Below, piece by piece: positions 23,149-30,221 of a DNA stretch of 30,437 bases. A model generated the notes under the pieces. The model worked only from the letters and a program-made list of their open reading frames with translations. It made no database searches and was not told the origin of the DNA. This stretch comes from a virus. A program made the translations under genes and the position numbers. Position 1 is the stretch's first letter; the number at the start of each line of letters is the position of its first letter. The DNA is taken from positions 1 to 30,437 of IMG/VR virus record IMGVR_UViG_3300036828_000831. One strand, 5' to 3'.

Positions 23149-26100
23149 CCCGTTATTTTTGGATTGTGCTAGCTATCCTGGTTGCGGCCGGTTCTGCGGT
23201 CGCGCAGCAGCCTATGGGCGGCGTGCGGCCGCCTTTCCCGCTCAACCTGGTCTCGCCGATGCAGTCGCACACCTTTCCGTGCAATCCGACGGGATCGCCG
23301 GCGCCGCCCCAAGAATGTACATTTTCGAACAACGCCCAGTGGAACGGCTCTACGGTGACAATTGCCGGCGGGTCGGGATCGCCTAGCATCACCGGGGCCT
23401 ATACGCTGACTGGTGATTCCGGCCCGCAGTGCTACACGTTTACCAGCGGAGTGCTGCAGTCCATCGTCGACGGCGCTTGCGGGGCGCCATCACAGACGAT
23501 TGCGTCGATTTCCCCAACAGCCTGCACCTTCACCTCAGGCATTGCGAACGGCGACCTTAATTCATGCGCGTTTTCGGTAACAATGAGCCCGAGTTCGCCG
23601 GCCTCCACCGCGGCCCTGTCGCTGACTGGCACGAACACCGGTGGCTTTCACCTCTCCGGCTCAGGATGCACCAATATTTCGCTCGGCGTTTGCAAGATGC
23701 AGCAGAGCGCGTCCGGCACCGCAGCCAATGTTTACACCGACGTTTCCGTCATCGCTGCCCAGCCCGGCATTACCGGCTCTGTCTCTCAGCAGCTCACTCT
23801 GACCGGCACCGAGGCGGGTCCCCCAGGCTCACAGGTGACGACCGCCACCTGGACGAATCACAGCGGCATCGCTCTAGCGGTGGGCTCGCCCATTTCCGGT
23901 GCACAGCCGTTCCGCTACAGCGACATTCCGGTAGGCCATCACCCACGCATTCAGGACGCCGTCACCCACGTTGCGCAGTCTCAACAATGGGATGAAATAG
24001 CCACCTGGAACGAGAATTTTGCCGCGTGGAACGGGCAAATTTCCGGGACCACGATGACGGTCAATTCGATTTCGTCGGGGCGCATCGCCATCGGGACCGG
24101 CGTCACCGGGGCGAATGTCGCGCCCAATACTTTCGTCATAGCGCTCGGCACCGCCACGGGCGGGACGGGAACCTATATCGTCAATAACTCTCAGTCGATC
24201 GCCGCCGAGGGCATGAGTTACGCCAACGACGGCTCATGGCGGCATGGGGTATGGACGATTTTGCTGCCCGTCGCCGTTCAGGCTGGGGCGTCCTACCAGA
24301 TCGAATTCACCGACGATCCGACGCCGTATTCGGCTGGGTCGGGGCCGGCGCTGAGCACGCTATGCTCTGGCGGGAACGCGCACGACCTCAAGATCCACCT
24401 GACGAACATCCGCAACCAGGATCTTTCGGTTCGCAAGACCGGTGACGCGACCTTCAGCTTTTGCACCGCGGTCTCGAACACCGGGCGGGACGCGCCGCGC
24501 ACCCTGCAGAACGGCGTGGTGGCGGCGATGTACGAGCTGCGCGGCAATTTCGTTTACACCGACGCGACGCAAGATCCGCTGCTGTACGCGCGCTGTCCAG
24601 TGAAGCTCTACACGACGGGCGACGTCGAATGGACGTGCCAGATTTACAACAGCTGGATGAACGTAGCCGCGGGCAGCGCCGGGAATTCGGGTAACCCCGG
24701 CCCTGTCGGGCTCACGAACGATCCGCAGGTGGTAACCTACCATCCCGAGATCGATGACGGCGCAACCAAGGTGTTGGCTTGGGATAACCTATCGTGGACC
24801 GTCGCTAGCTCGAGCAACCCGATCGTTCAGACCGGGGCTGGGCAGCACGCTACAGTCGGATGCGGGGAAGATTTCAGCGGCTACCTCGCGAATTGTTTCT
24901 TCAACGCCGCCTCGACGGGGACAGATGCGTGGTATTACGGGCAGGCCCTATGGGTAACGAGCACCGGAACGCCGCCGGGCGGCCTTGCTGCCAATAACCT
25001 CTACTGGGTGTATAATTCGAGTTCGGACAATTGGGGTAATGGGCCGGTAGACAGCTTTCTTCCCGGTGATACGACCCACTTCACGATGGGCAATTCGCCG
25101 AACCCATCAAATCATCCGGCTGCGGCGCTGACGAGTAGCCAGGGCAGCGGCACGACGACGTTCCAATACATGATTTGGCACCCCGTCCGCATGTCGTGGA
25201 CGACTGTTGACGCGACCACGGACGAAAATTGGGCACCTGCGGGTGGCGGCGCGACCCGCACGACGCGCCCCGTCTATCCGGGGTTGACCGCGCCGGAAAA
25301 GTTCTATTGGGAACAGACCGGGGTTGTTACCCCTATCACCAGCAATCAGCCGTCTCGCGCGATCTCATCAATTCGGTATGACCTTGGCCTCGATGGCAAT
25401 TATCATGCGATGGGCCGGAACAACGTTATAGGCGAAATCGGTGGCGCCAAGCGCCCGGATCTTGGCTTTCCGAACGAGTTCGGATCTTATTGTTGGGCGG
25501 TTCAGACGCTCGCCGCGTGCCGCGTGGCTCGGGTATTCAGCCTGTCGGCTTCAATGTATCCGATACGCTCCTTGCTCAACGAGGCAACGGGCAGCATCCC
25601 AGCGATAAACAATGGGCCGCCAACCGGACCTGGCGGCAATGGGGTTGGCGGCTCTTATTCTCAGCTAGGCGCTCCGATGCCGAGCACCGTCGTAAACAAG
25701 GCCGCTAATGTTGTCGCGCCACTAGAAGGCGTGCCGTCCTCTATTATGAGCAATTGGGAAAGTGGCGTTTTCGCTTCAACCGGCGGCACCTATATTTCAC
25801 ACGAGCCGAACTTCCCCGGTTTCACCTTTGCGATGTGGGGATGGCGCGGCTATCTCGACTTGCTGTGGCAAGAGACGAACGGAATCTTTTCGGTCATCGA
25901 CACCTATGCGTCGACGTCCGGCTTGGGTTTCGAGGGGGTGCGCAATATTCAGAGCAATGGCAATCTCCAGACCGGTCCGGTTTACGCCGCCGTGATGGTC
26001 AATTGCTGCCAGAACCGCGGGTCGGCCCGGATGCTATGGAACGATACGCTTGCTGCGGCGCTTGGCGCTGACGGCAATATCGAGCGCCAATACTTCCGCG

Positions 26101-27077
26101 ACATGCAAATCGAGAACGATAATTACGACACAGGCTACGAGCAATATCGGAACGGGACCAACTCCAATTTCACGGTGGGGATCAATCCTCCGAACACGCC
26201 GACTGGCGGGGGAACCGGCGGGGCGAATGCGCCGACCGGGCAGGATATGTTCATCATCAATTATGTTTTCTCTGCCGCATATATGATGGCGACTCTTCAA
26301 CATCAGCCGATGGGCAGGAAATGGCTGAGCAAGACAGCGCAGATAATTGAGGGCATCGTTGGCGCGCAGCTTCCTGGCATTAGCTTCAACGGCACCGTGA
26401 CTGGCTCTATATCTGACTTTTATTCGGTGGATTTTTCAAACAATTGGTCATTACACAATGGCGGCGCTGACTTCCGATTCGGCAATATTGGGCAATATAT
26501 GAACGGGGTTGATGCGACGGATTTTGCCGGGTTTTGCTGTTTCGCGAGCTTCAGCGGCAACGTATGGAATTTAGCATCTGGTGGTTGGGTGCAAACGGCT
26601 GGTGATACGGTCAAATTGATCAACGGGGCATGGTTCGCTGGCGCTTTCCTGCTGGACGAGCTGCAGGGGGACACGTTCTATTCGATCGTCCCGACAGCCA
26701 CTCCGTCAGATGGGCATTTCACAATTATCTGCCCCGCTGGACATGCAGTCACGGCGGGATGTCCGACGCCAGGTTCGGCCTTTACATCGTATCATCGCAG
26801 TGGCACTTTGATCCCGAGCGAAGGTGGTGAGGCGCTTATCGATCGCCCACAGTTTACGCCCGAGACCGCTGCGGGCTCAGACTACAACGACCCAAGCTAT
26901 ACCTGGGAAGCTGGCGAGATGGTAACGGCGATGCAGGTGCTAGGCGGGATCGCGCCGCACGCGCTTACCAACCACAACCTGCGCACCGGCTGCCCGACAC
27001 GGAACTGCTCAAATCAGTCGTACGAGAATTGGGATCCGACGGTGACGGTGCCGGGGGTAACGGGTACGATCCCATAG
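23145..27077 (+). CDS. Very large signal-peptide-bearing receptor-binding/depolymerase candidate
   Basis: ATG 23145 gives 1310 aa. The N-terminus MTRYFWIVLAILVAAGSAVA and QQ is a Sec signal with A-V-A. Next comes the same adaptor as in the protein at 17102 (VRPPFPLN, FPCNPT, QEC, WNGST). Residues about 85-230 are beta-rich and Cys-rich; about 230-600 look like a carbohydrate-binding or structural region; the C-terminal half has helical repeats with HEPNFPGFTFAMWGWRGYLD, SAAYMMATLQHQPMGRKWLS and QYFRDMQIENDNYDTGYEQY. This resembles phage proteins of an alpha/alpha-toroid type, a fold used by polysaccharide lyases; that assignment is from memory and is tentative. No catalytic residues are assigned. 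It is the last + strand gene, ending in GTIP. Confidence 0.72.
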   Translation: MTRYFWIVLAILVAAGSAVAQQPMGGVRPPFPLNLVSPMQSHTFPCNPTGSPAPPQECTFSNNAQWNGSTVTIAGGSGSPSITGAYTLTGDSGPQCYTFTSGVLQSIVDGACGAPSQTIASISPTACTFTSGIANGDLNSCAFSVTMSPSSPASTAALSLTGTNTGGFHLSGSGCTNISLGVCKMQQSASGTAANVYTDVSVIAAQPGITGSVSQQLTLTGTEAGPPGSQVTTATWTNHSGIALAVGSPISGAQPFRYSDIPVGHHPRIQDAVTHVAQSQQWDEIATWNENFAAWNGQISGTTMTVNSISSGRIAIGTGVTGANVAPNTFVIALGTATGGTGTYIVNNSQSIAAEGMSYANDGSWRHGVWTILLPVAVQAGASYQIEFTDDPTPYSAGSGPALSTLCSGGNAHDLKIHLTNIRNQDLSVRKTGDATFSFCTAVSNTGRDAPRTLQNGVVAAMYELRGNFVYTDATQDPLLYARCPVKLYTTGDVEWTCQIYNSWMNVAAGSAGNSGNPGPVGLTNDPQVVTYHPEIDDGATKVLAWDNLSWTVASSSNPIVQTGAGQHATVGCGEDFSGYLANCFFNAASTGTDAWYYGQALWVTSTGTPPGGLAANNLYWVYNSSSDNWGNGPVDSFLPGDTTHFTMGNSPNPSNHPAAALTSSQGSGTTTFQYMIWHPVRMSWTTVDATTDENWAPAGGGATRTTRPVYPGLTAPEKFYWEQTGVVTPITSNQPSRAISSIRYDLGLDGNYHAMGRNNVIGEIGGAKRPDLGFPNEFGSYCWAVQTLAACRVARVFSLSASMYPIRSLLNEATGSIPAINNGPPTGPGGNGVGGSYSQLGAPMPSTVVNKAANVVAPLEGVPSSIMSNWESGVFASTGGTYISHEPNFPGFTFAMWGWRGYLDLLWQETNGIFSVIDTYASTSGLGFEGVRNIQSNGNLQTGPVYAAVMVNCCQNRGSARMLWNDTLAAALGADGNIERQYFRDMQIENDNYDTGYEQYRNGTNSNFTVGINPPNTPTGGGTGGANAPTGQDMFIINYVFSAAYMMATLQHQPMGRKWLSKTAQIIEGIVGAQLPGISFNGTVTGSISDFYSVDFSNNWSLHNGGADFRFGNIGQYMNGVDATDFAGFCCFASFSGNVWNLASGGWVQTAGDTVKLINGAWFAGAFLLDELQGDTFYSIVPTATPSDGHFTIICPAGHAVTAGCPTPGSAFTSYHRSGTLIPSEGGEALIDRPQFTPETAAGSDYNDPSYTWEAGEMVTAMQVLGGIAPHALTNHNLRTGCPTRNCSNQSYENWDPTVTVPGVTGTIP

Positions 27078-27264
27078 GCCGCGTGATCCCCCGACTATCG
27101 ACGCGGTCGTCATATGCGCGGCCGTGCTCGGGCTCCCGGATCGGCGAGATCCTGCGTCCCTTGCCCGGGCGGCAACATCGCTGGCGTTAAAGCTCAGCCG
27201 TCAGCCGCCGACTCGGTGCCATGCGATCCTCCTTACGATGCAACCTAGCACGCCGAACCATATG
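27078..27264. other. Intergenic gap between convergent genes
   Basis: No convincing gene is seen in this 187-bp stretch. GGCCGCG (27077-27083) and CGCGGCC (27117-27123) are inverse and could form a long-loop stem, but no T-run follows. On the minus strand AAGGAGG precedes an ATG that opens only an 11-codon ORF (ending near 27189). A 27-codon GTG ORF with a hydrophobic stretch (VQWVTLIIWFGVLGC) also lies across this region. Both are too weak to call as genes. Confidence 0.4.
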
Positions 27265-27311
27265 ATAAGGGTCACCCACTGCACAGGGGATTTATATACA
27301 TGAGTCCCTCG
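27265..27311. repeat. 47-bp inverted repeat, left arm (downstream of methyltransferase)
   Basis: This arm matches the opposite strand of 28633-28679 at 38 of 47 positions, by manual alignment, with a 16-bp identical core CAGGGGATTTATATAC and a shared end TCCCTCG. It lies six bases beyond the methyltransferase stop codon. The arms bracket the methyltransferase gene together with its promoter and leader. Confidence 0.75.
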
Positions 27312-27316
27312 GTCGC

Positions 27317-28558
27317 TCATTCGGTGGCCACCTGGGCGAACATGCCGGCGTCATCGCGCAGCCGGCGCTCGGCCATCTCCGCATACCCGCTGTTGAGTTC
27401 GACGCCGATGCAGTCGCGCCCTAAGCGGTCAGCAACCAAAGCCGTCGTTCCGGCCCCGAGAAATGGGTCAAGCACCAGTCCGCGCTTTGGGCAACCGGCG
27501 AGGATGCAAGGCTCAACGAGAGCCGTCGGGAAGGTGGCGAAATGAGCTTCGGGAAACGGCGCGGTCGGAATCGTCCACACGGAGCGTCGGTTGCGCTTTC
27601 CGCTGGCAACGATCTCGTCATCACGGGTCATTGAAGCGTGCCAATTTTCGTGACCGATGCCGACATGCTCTCGCGGAGTGTCGCGCTTCGTGCCACGACC
27701 ATGCGTATTCGCGCGCCTAGTGAAGCCTTGACCGTAGGGAGATTTGATTGCGCCGGGAGCATTCGGCCCGCAGGGAAACTCGGAAGGCTCCTTGATTGCT
27801 TCGGCGTCGTACCAGTAACGCTTGCTCTTGCTAAGCAGAAACAGATATTCGTGAGCCTTGGTGCAACGGTCTTCAACGCTCTCGGGCATCGGATTCGGTT
27901 TCGACCAGATGATGTCCCGCCGGAGCCACCAGCCTGCGTCTCGCAAGGCGAAGGCCACGCGCCAAGGGATGCCGATGAGGTCTTTCGGCTTCAGGCCGAT
28001 CGGCGTTTCAGGTCGCCATTTGCGGCTTGCCTCCGCGCGACGATCACTTACGCCAACAAACAATCCGCGTTGATGAATGGCATCGCCTCGCGTTCCTGGC
28101 GCGGTAGAGCAATAGCTGTCGCCAAGATTCAGCCACACGACGCCATCGGGCCGAAGAACGCGCCTGATCTGATCAAAGACGATGACGAGGTGTTCGACAT
28201 AAAGCCGATAATCCGGTTCAAGGCCAAGGCGTCCGGCCCACGCGCCGCATCGTTCGCAGAACTGGCCTTGCGGGACGGCTGTTCGGAGCCATGCAACCCG
28301 GTTTTCGGTTGGCTGCTCTTCGTCGCGACCGTTCCGGGTGTGCTGCCAACGACGCTTGTCGGTGTGATTGGTCGCGTTGACGGCTATCGTTTCCGACCAT
28401 TGATGATCGCAATCATCGTCACCGCCCCAAGCGATCGGCTCAACTCCGTAATCACGAAGGCCCCAATAAGGCGGGCTCGTCACGACGCAATGAGCCGCCT
28501 CCGCGGGCAACTCCGCCAGCCTATCGAGAACATGGCCGCGAAGGATGCGCACGGTCAT
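27317..28558 (-). CDS. Orphan beta-class DNA methyltransferase (N4-C or N6-A)
   Basis: This 413-aa protein carries TSPPYWGLRDYG at residues 27-38 (catalytic motif IV) and DPFLGAGTTALVADRLGRD at about 364-382 (AdoMet-binding motif I). Catalytic-before-binding order marks the beta class. Between them, CDH (50-52) and CERC (101-104) could form a zinc site, then LYVEHLVIVFDQIRRVLRPD and WLNLGDSY. TSPPY is shared by N4-cytosine and some N6-adenine enzymes, so the modified base is not settled. No restriction gene is adjacent, so it is probably solitary and protects phage DNA or alters expression. ATG 28558 has SD AAGGG and is overlapped by a leader ORF stop. The antisense 308-aa ORF (27638-28564) is a shadow. 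Confidence 0.92.
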   Translation of the reverse strand: MTVRILRGHVLDRLAELPAEAAHCVVTSPPYWGLRDYGVEPIAWGGDDDCDHQWSETIAVNATNHTDKRRWQHTRNGRDEEQPTENRVAWLRTAVPQGQFCERCGAWAGRLGLEPDYRLYVEHLVIVFDQIRRVLRPDGVVWLNLGDSYCSTAPGTRGDAIHQRGLFVGVSDRRAEASRKWRPETPIGLKPKDLIGIPWRVAFALRDAGWWLRRDIIWSKPNPMPESVEDRCTKAHEYLFLLSKSKRYWYDAEAIKEPSEFPCGPNAPGAIKSPYGQGFTRRANTHGRGTKRDTPREHVGIGHENWHASMTRDDEIVASGKRNRRSVWTIPTAPFPEAHFATFPTALVEPCILAGCPKRGLVLDPFLGAGTTALVADRLGRDCIGVELNSGYAEMAERRLRDDAGMFAQVATE

Positions 28559-28590
28559 GCCTGACCCTTTGCGATCTTGCTGCGAGACAT
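28555..28590 (-). CDS. 11-aa leader ORF coupled to the methyltransferase
   Basis: ATG 28590 is preceded by AGAGGAT and opens MSRSKIAKGQA with its TGA overlapping the methyltransferase ATG (ATGA). The arrangement would couple translation of the two. It may be a genuine leader peptide that tunes methyltransferase level, or a chance ORF. The sequence alone cannot tell. Confidence 0.35.
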   Translation of the reverse strand: MSRSKIAKGQA

Positions 28591-28615
28591 CGGAAATCCT
28601 CTACTACCTCAGCCG

Positions 28616-28644
28616 AATATCGGTTTTTTCGGCGAGGGAGTCAA
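28616..28644 (-). promoter_or_regulatory. Sigma70-type promoter for the methyltransferase
   Basis: On the minus strand TTGACT (28644-28639) and GATATT (28621-28616) are separated by exactly 17 nt. Transcription would start near 28609, giving a leader of about 50 nt before ATG 28558. The -35 box lies at the edge of the right inverted-repeat arm, so a protein bound there would block it. Confidence 0.7.
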
Positions 28645-28679
28645 GTATATAAATCCCCTGCACAGCGGGCCACCAGTAT
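28633..28679. repeat. 47-bp inverted repeat, right arm (upstream of methyltransferase)
   Basis: Partner of 27265-27311 in the opposite orientation, 38 of 47 matches by manual alignment. It contains the -35 box of the methyltransferase promoter. The right-hand gap to the 340-aa gene (28680-28757) shows no feature I can support. Confidence 0.75.
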
Positions 28680-28757
28680 ACGCGGAGTAAGTGCCGCAAG
28701 AACACAATAGAGCGCGCCTGACAGACACTCACCAGAAATGGTTTCACTCGTTTGGCG

Positions 28758-29780
28758 TCAGAGTAAATCTGTCTTGCGATCCTCCTCGGGGATAACGCCG
28801 CGACGATCGTCGTCGATGTGGGTTTCTGGGGCCGTATTCGGCAGAGATTGGCCGGCGACACCGGACGACGCATTCACGCCACCTGTGGCGTCACCTGTGG
28901 CGCCATCTGGTTGTTGTCTCGCTTGCCGACGGGTGCGGAGCCTTTTTTCAAGACCTGCGCTACCAGCGGCCGGCGGTGGCGATTTCTGCGCTTCCGACGA
29001 CTCAGCCGATTCCGTCGCGGGCGTCGGGTCGAACCAGTCGGCCGGCTCTGACATCTCGTCGCGCAGCGAGGTGTAAATTCTCCGCAGCATTACCATCTGC
29101 GCCGGCCTAATGGCTTCGGCGCGGCGCTGACATCGGACCTCGATCTGCTGTTTGGTGATCCCGATCTCGCCAAAGGTTTCGAGCATCTTTTTGATCGCCT
29201 CCGGCGAGGTGTCGGCGCTGGCACGCAGAGTTTGCTCGCACTGAGCAACCGCCGCCTCGACAACGTCGCCAGGGATCACGGCCTGAAGACAGGCGCGCTT
29301 GCGGCGCTGCGCCATCGACGCCGTCGCCTCCAGAATGTCTCGCTCGTCAGTCGTGGCGTAACCGCCCTTTTTCGTATCCCGCCAATGCCTGACCGTAAAT
29401 TCACGCTCCTCGTAATACCCGGTTTCCAAATCATGCGCGTAGGCGAGACATTCGCTGTAGCCCTGGTGCCTGGCCACCTCTTTGATCCCGGCACTTAGGT
29501 TGCCCCAGCGCGCGGCGATCGCCTCCATAAGCCGGATGGACGGGCCGCTGATGTCGGTGCCGCCTCGGTTGAAAGCATAGAGTGCGTGCTCGGCCAGCGT
29601 TGGCCGCGTGCAATCCTGCAAGATCAGGTCCGTTGCCCTGAGCGGGTCGCGCGGGTTGGCGCGCGCCAGCAAATAGCGAGCCTGAATTTCAGCGACGCCG
29701 CGCTGCGATTGGACTACGGTGCCCGCCGTCCGCGGAACCTGCGGGGCTACGCTCGTTATCGAAAAAGGATTGTCAGCCAT
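28758..29780 (-). CDS. Phage early protein of possible recombination annealase family
   Basis: This 340-aa protein starts at ATG 29780 behind GGAG. Its N-terminal two thirds (ADNPFSITSVAPQ, TDLILQDCTRPTLAEHALY, NRGGTDISGPSIRLMEAIA, RWGNLSAGIKEVARHQGYSE, VIPGDVVEAAVAQCEQTL) belong to a phage protein family I recognise by pattern, usually unannotated but found among early DNA-metabolism genes. GPSIRLMEAIA and the following beta-strand-like region are consistent with RecT/Red-beta/Rad52-type single-strand annealing proteins, but I cannot confirm the fold. The C-terminal 90 residues are Pro/Ser/Ala/Asp-rich and disordered, as in DNA-binding tails. It would act in replication or recombination in the cytoplasm. 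Confidence 0.6.
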   Translation of the reverse strand: MADNPFSITSVAPQVPRTAGTVVQSQRGVAEIQARYLLARANPRDPLRATDLILQDCTRPTLAEHALYAFNRGGTDISGPSIRLMEAIAARWGNLSAGIKEVARHQGYSECLAYAHDLETGYYEEREFTVRHWRDTKKGGYATTDERDILEATASMAQRRKRACLQAVIPGDVVEAAVAQCEQTLRASADTSPEAIKKMLETFGEIGITKQQIEVRCQRRAEAIRPAQMVMLRRIYTSLRDEMSEPADWFDPTPATESAESSEAQKSPPPAAGSAGLEKRLRTRRQARQQPDGATGDATGGVNASSGVAGQSLPNTAPETHIDDDRRGVIPEEDRKTDLL

Positions 29781-29823
29781 AGCTATCTCCTAAGCGGTTT
29801 ATGATTGACGTTCTAACGATCAT

Positions 29824-30120
29824 TCAGCAGTCCTTCACGAGCAGCCCTGAACTCAGAGCCGCAATCTTTTCCATAAAATCTGGGTGGTGCCGTTCGGCGA
29901 TTGGAAAGTTGGTGACGCCGCAGACGACTCGCGCATGACAGTCCGGGCACTCCCAAAGATCGCCAACCCACAACTTGTATGGTTCCCATCCGACCGCGCC
30001 TTTGCCGCGCGCTTGAGCCGCAGGTTCTATGCTGCCGTCCGGCATGCCCTCCACAAAGTAATATCCGTTTTTGCGGGGCCGCATAAATCTCTCGCAGGGT
30101 ACGCAGACCGGCTTCAGCAT
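29824..30120 (-). CDS. Small Cys-rich zinc-binding-like phage protein
   Basis: The 98-aa product has CVPC at residues 6-9, then ERFMRPRKNGYYFVEGMPDG, YKLWVGDLWECPDCHARVVC (CxxC plus a further Cys), and ends in VKDC. Two Cys pairs suggest one zinc ribbon. Similar small proteins with a LWVGDLWEC core occur in alphaproteobacterial phages and prophages. ATG 30120 has an SD AAGGA about 10 nt upstream. Function is unknown; neighbours are early-type genes. Confidence 0.78.
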   Translation of the reverse strand: MLKPVCVPCERFMRPRKNGYYFVEGMPDGSIEPAAQARGKGAVGWEPYKLWVGDLWECPDCHARVVCGVTNFPIAERHHPDFMEKIAALSSGLLVKDC

Positions 30121-30209
30121 TCTTCTGTTTTCCTTCGCGCAAATCTCATAGCGTCAGCGACCGTAATGTTGTCACGTCTTGCGTTGTGGAAAGCCGGGCG
30201 CTCGGGCAA
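30114..30209 (-). CDS. 31-aa micro-ORF in the early block
   Basis: TTG 30209 opens PERPAFHNARRDNITVADAM and ends with RFARRKTEEC, stopping inside the next gene (7-base overlap). The composition is a plausible small basic, HTH-like helical protein. GGCGGA lies upstream at SD distance. The frame is the same as that of the preceding membrane protein, immediately after its stop, so a readthrough product would also be possible. Alternative overlapping mini-ORFs in other frames (17, 9 and 11 codons) look less coherent. Confidence 0.4.
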   Translation of the reverse strand: MPERPAFHNARRDNITVADAMRFARRKTEEC

Positions 30210-30221
30210 CGGATCCGCCGC

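Noticed and set aside
27110-27290. 11-, 24- and 27-codon minus-strand ORFs downstream of the methyltransferase
   Set aside because: One has a perfect AAGGAGG but opens only 11 codons; the others lack an SD. They are too short to separate from chance.
27078-27316. Possible tRNA or attachment site in the convergent gap
   Set aside because: No cloverleaf, no TTCGA-type arm and no duplicated core were found; the inverted repeats belong to the methyltransferase unit.
27638-28564. 308-aa + strand ORF antisense to the methyltransferase
   Set aside because: It lies entirely opposite a gene with clear methyltransferase motifs, SD and promoter; the translation has no recognisable domain and is typical of a GC-rich shadow frame.
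28604-28873. Minus-strand 89-aa ORF between the methyltransferase and the 340-aa gene
   Set aside because: It overlaps the methyltransferase promoter and the end of the 340-aa gene, has no SD and no coherent composition.
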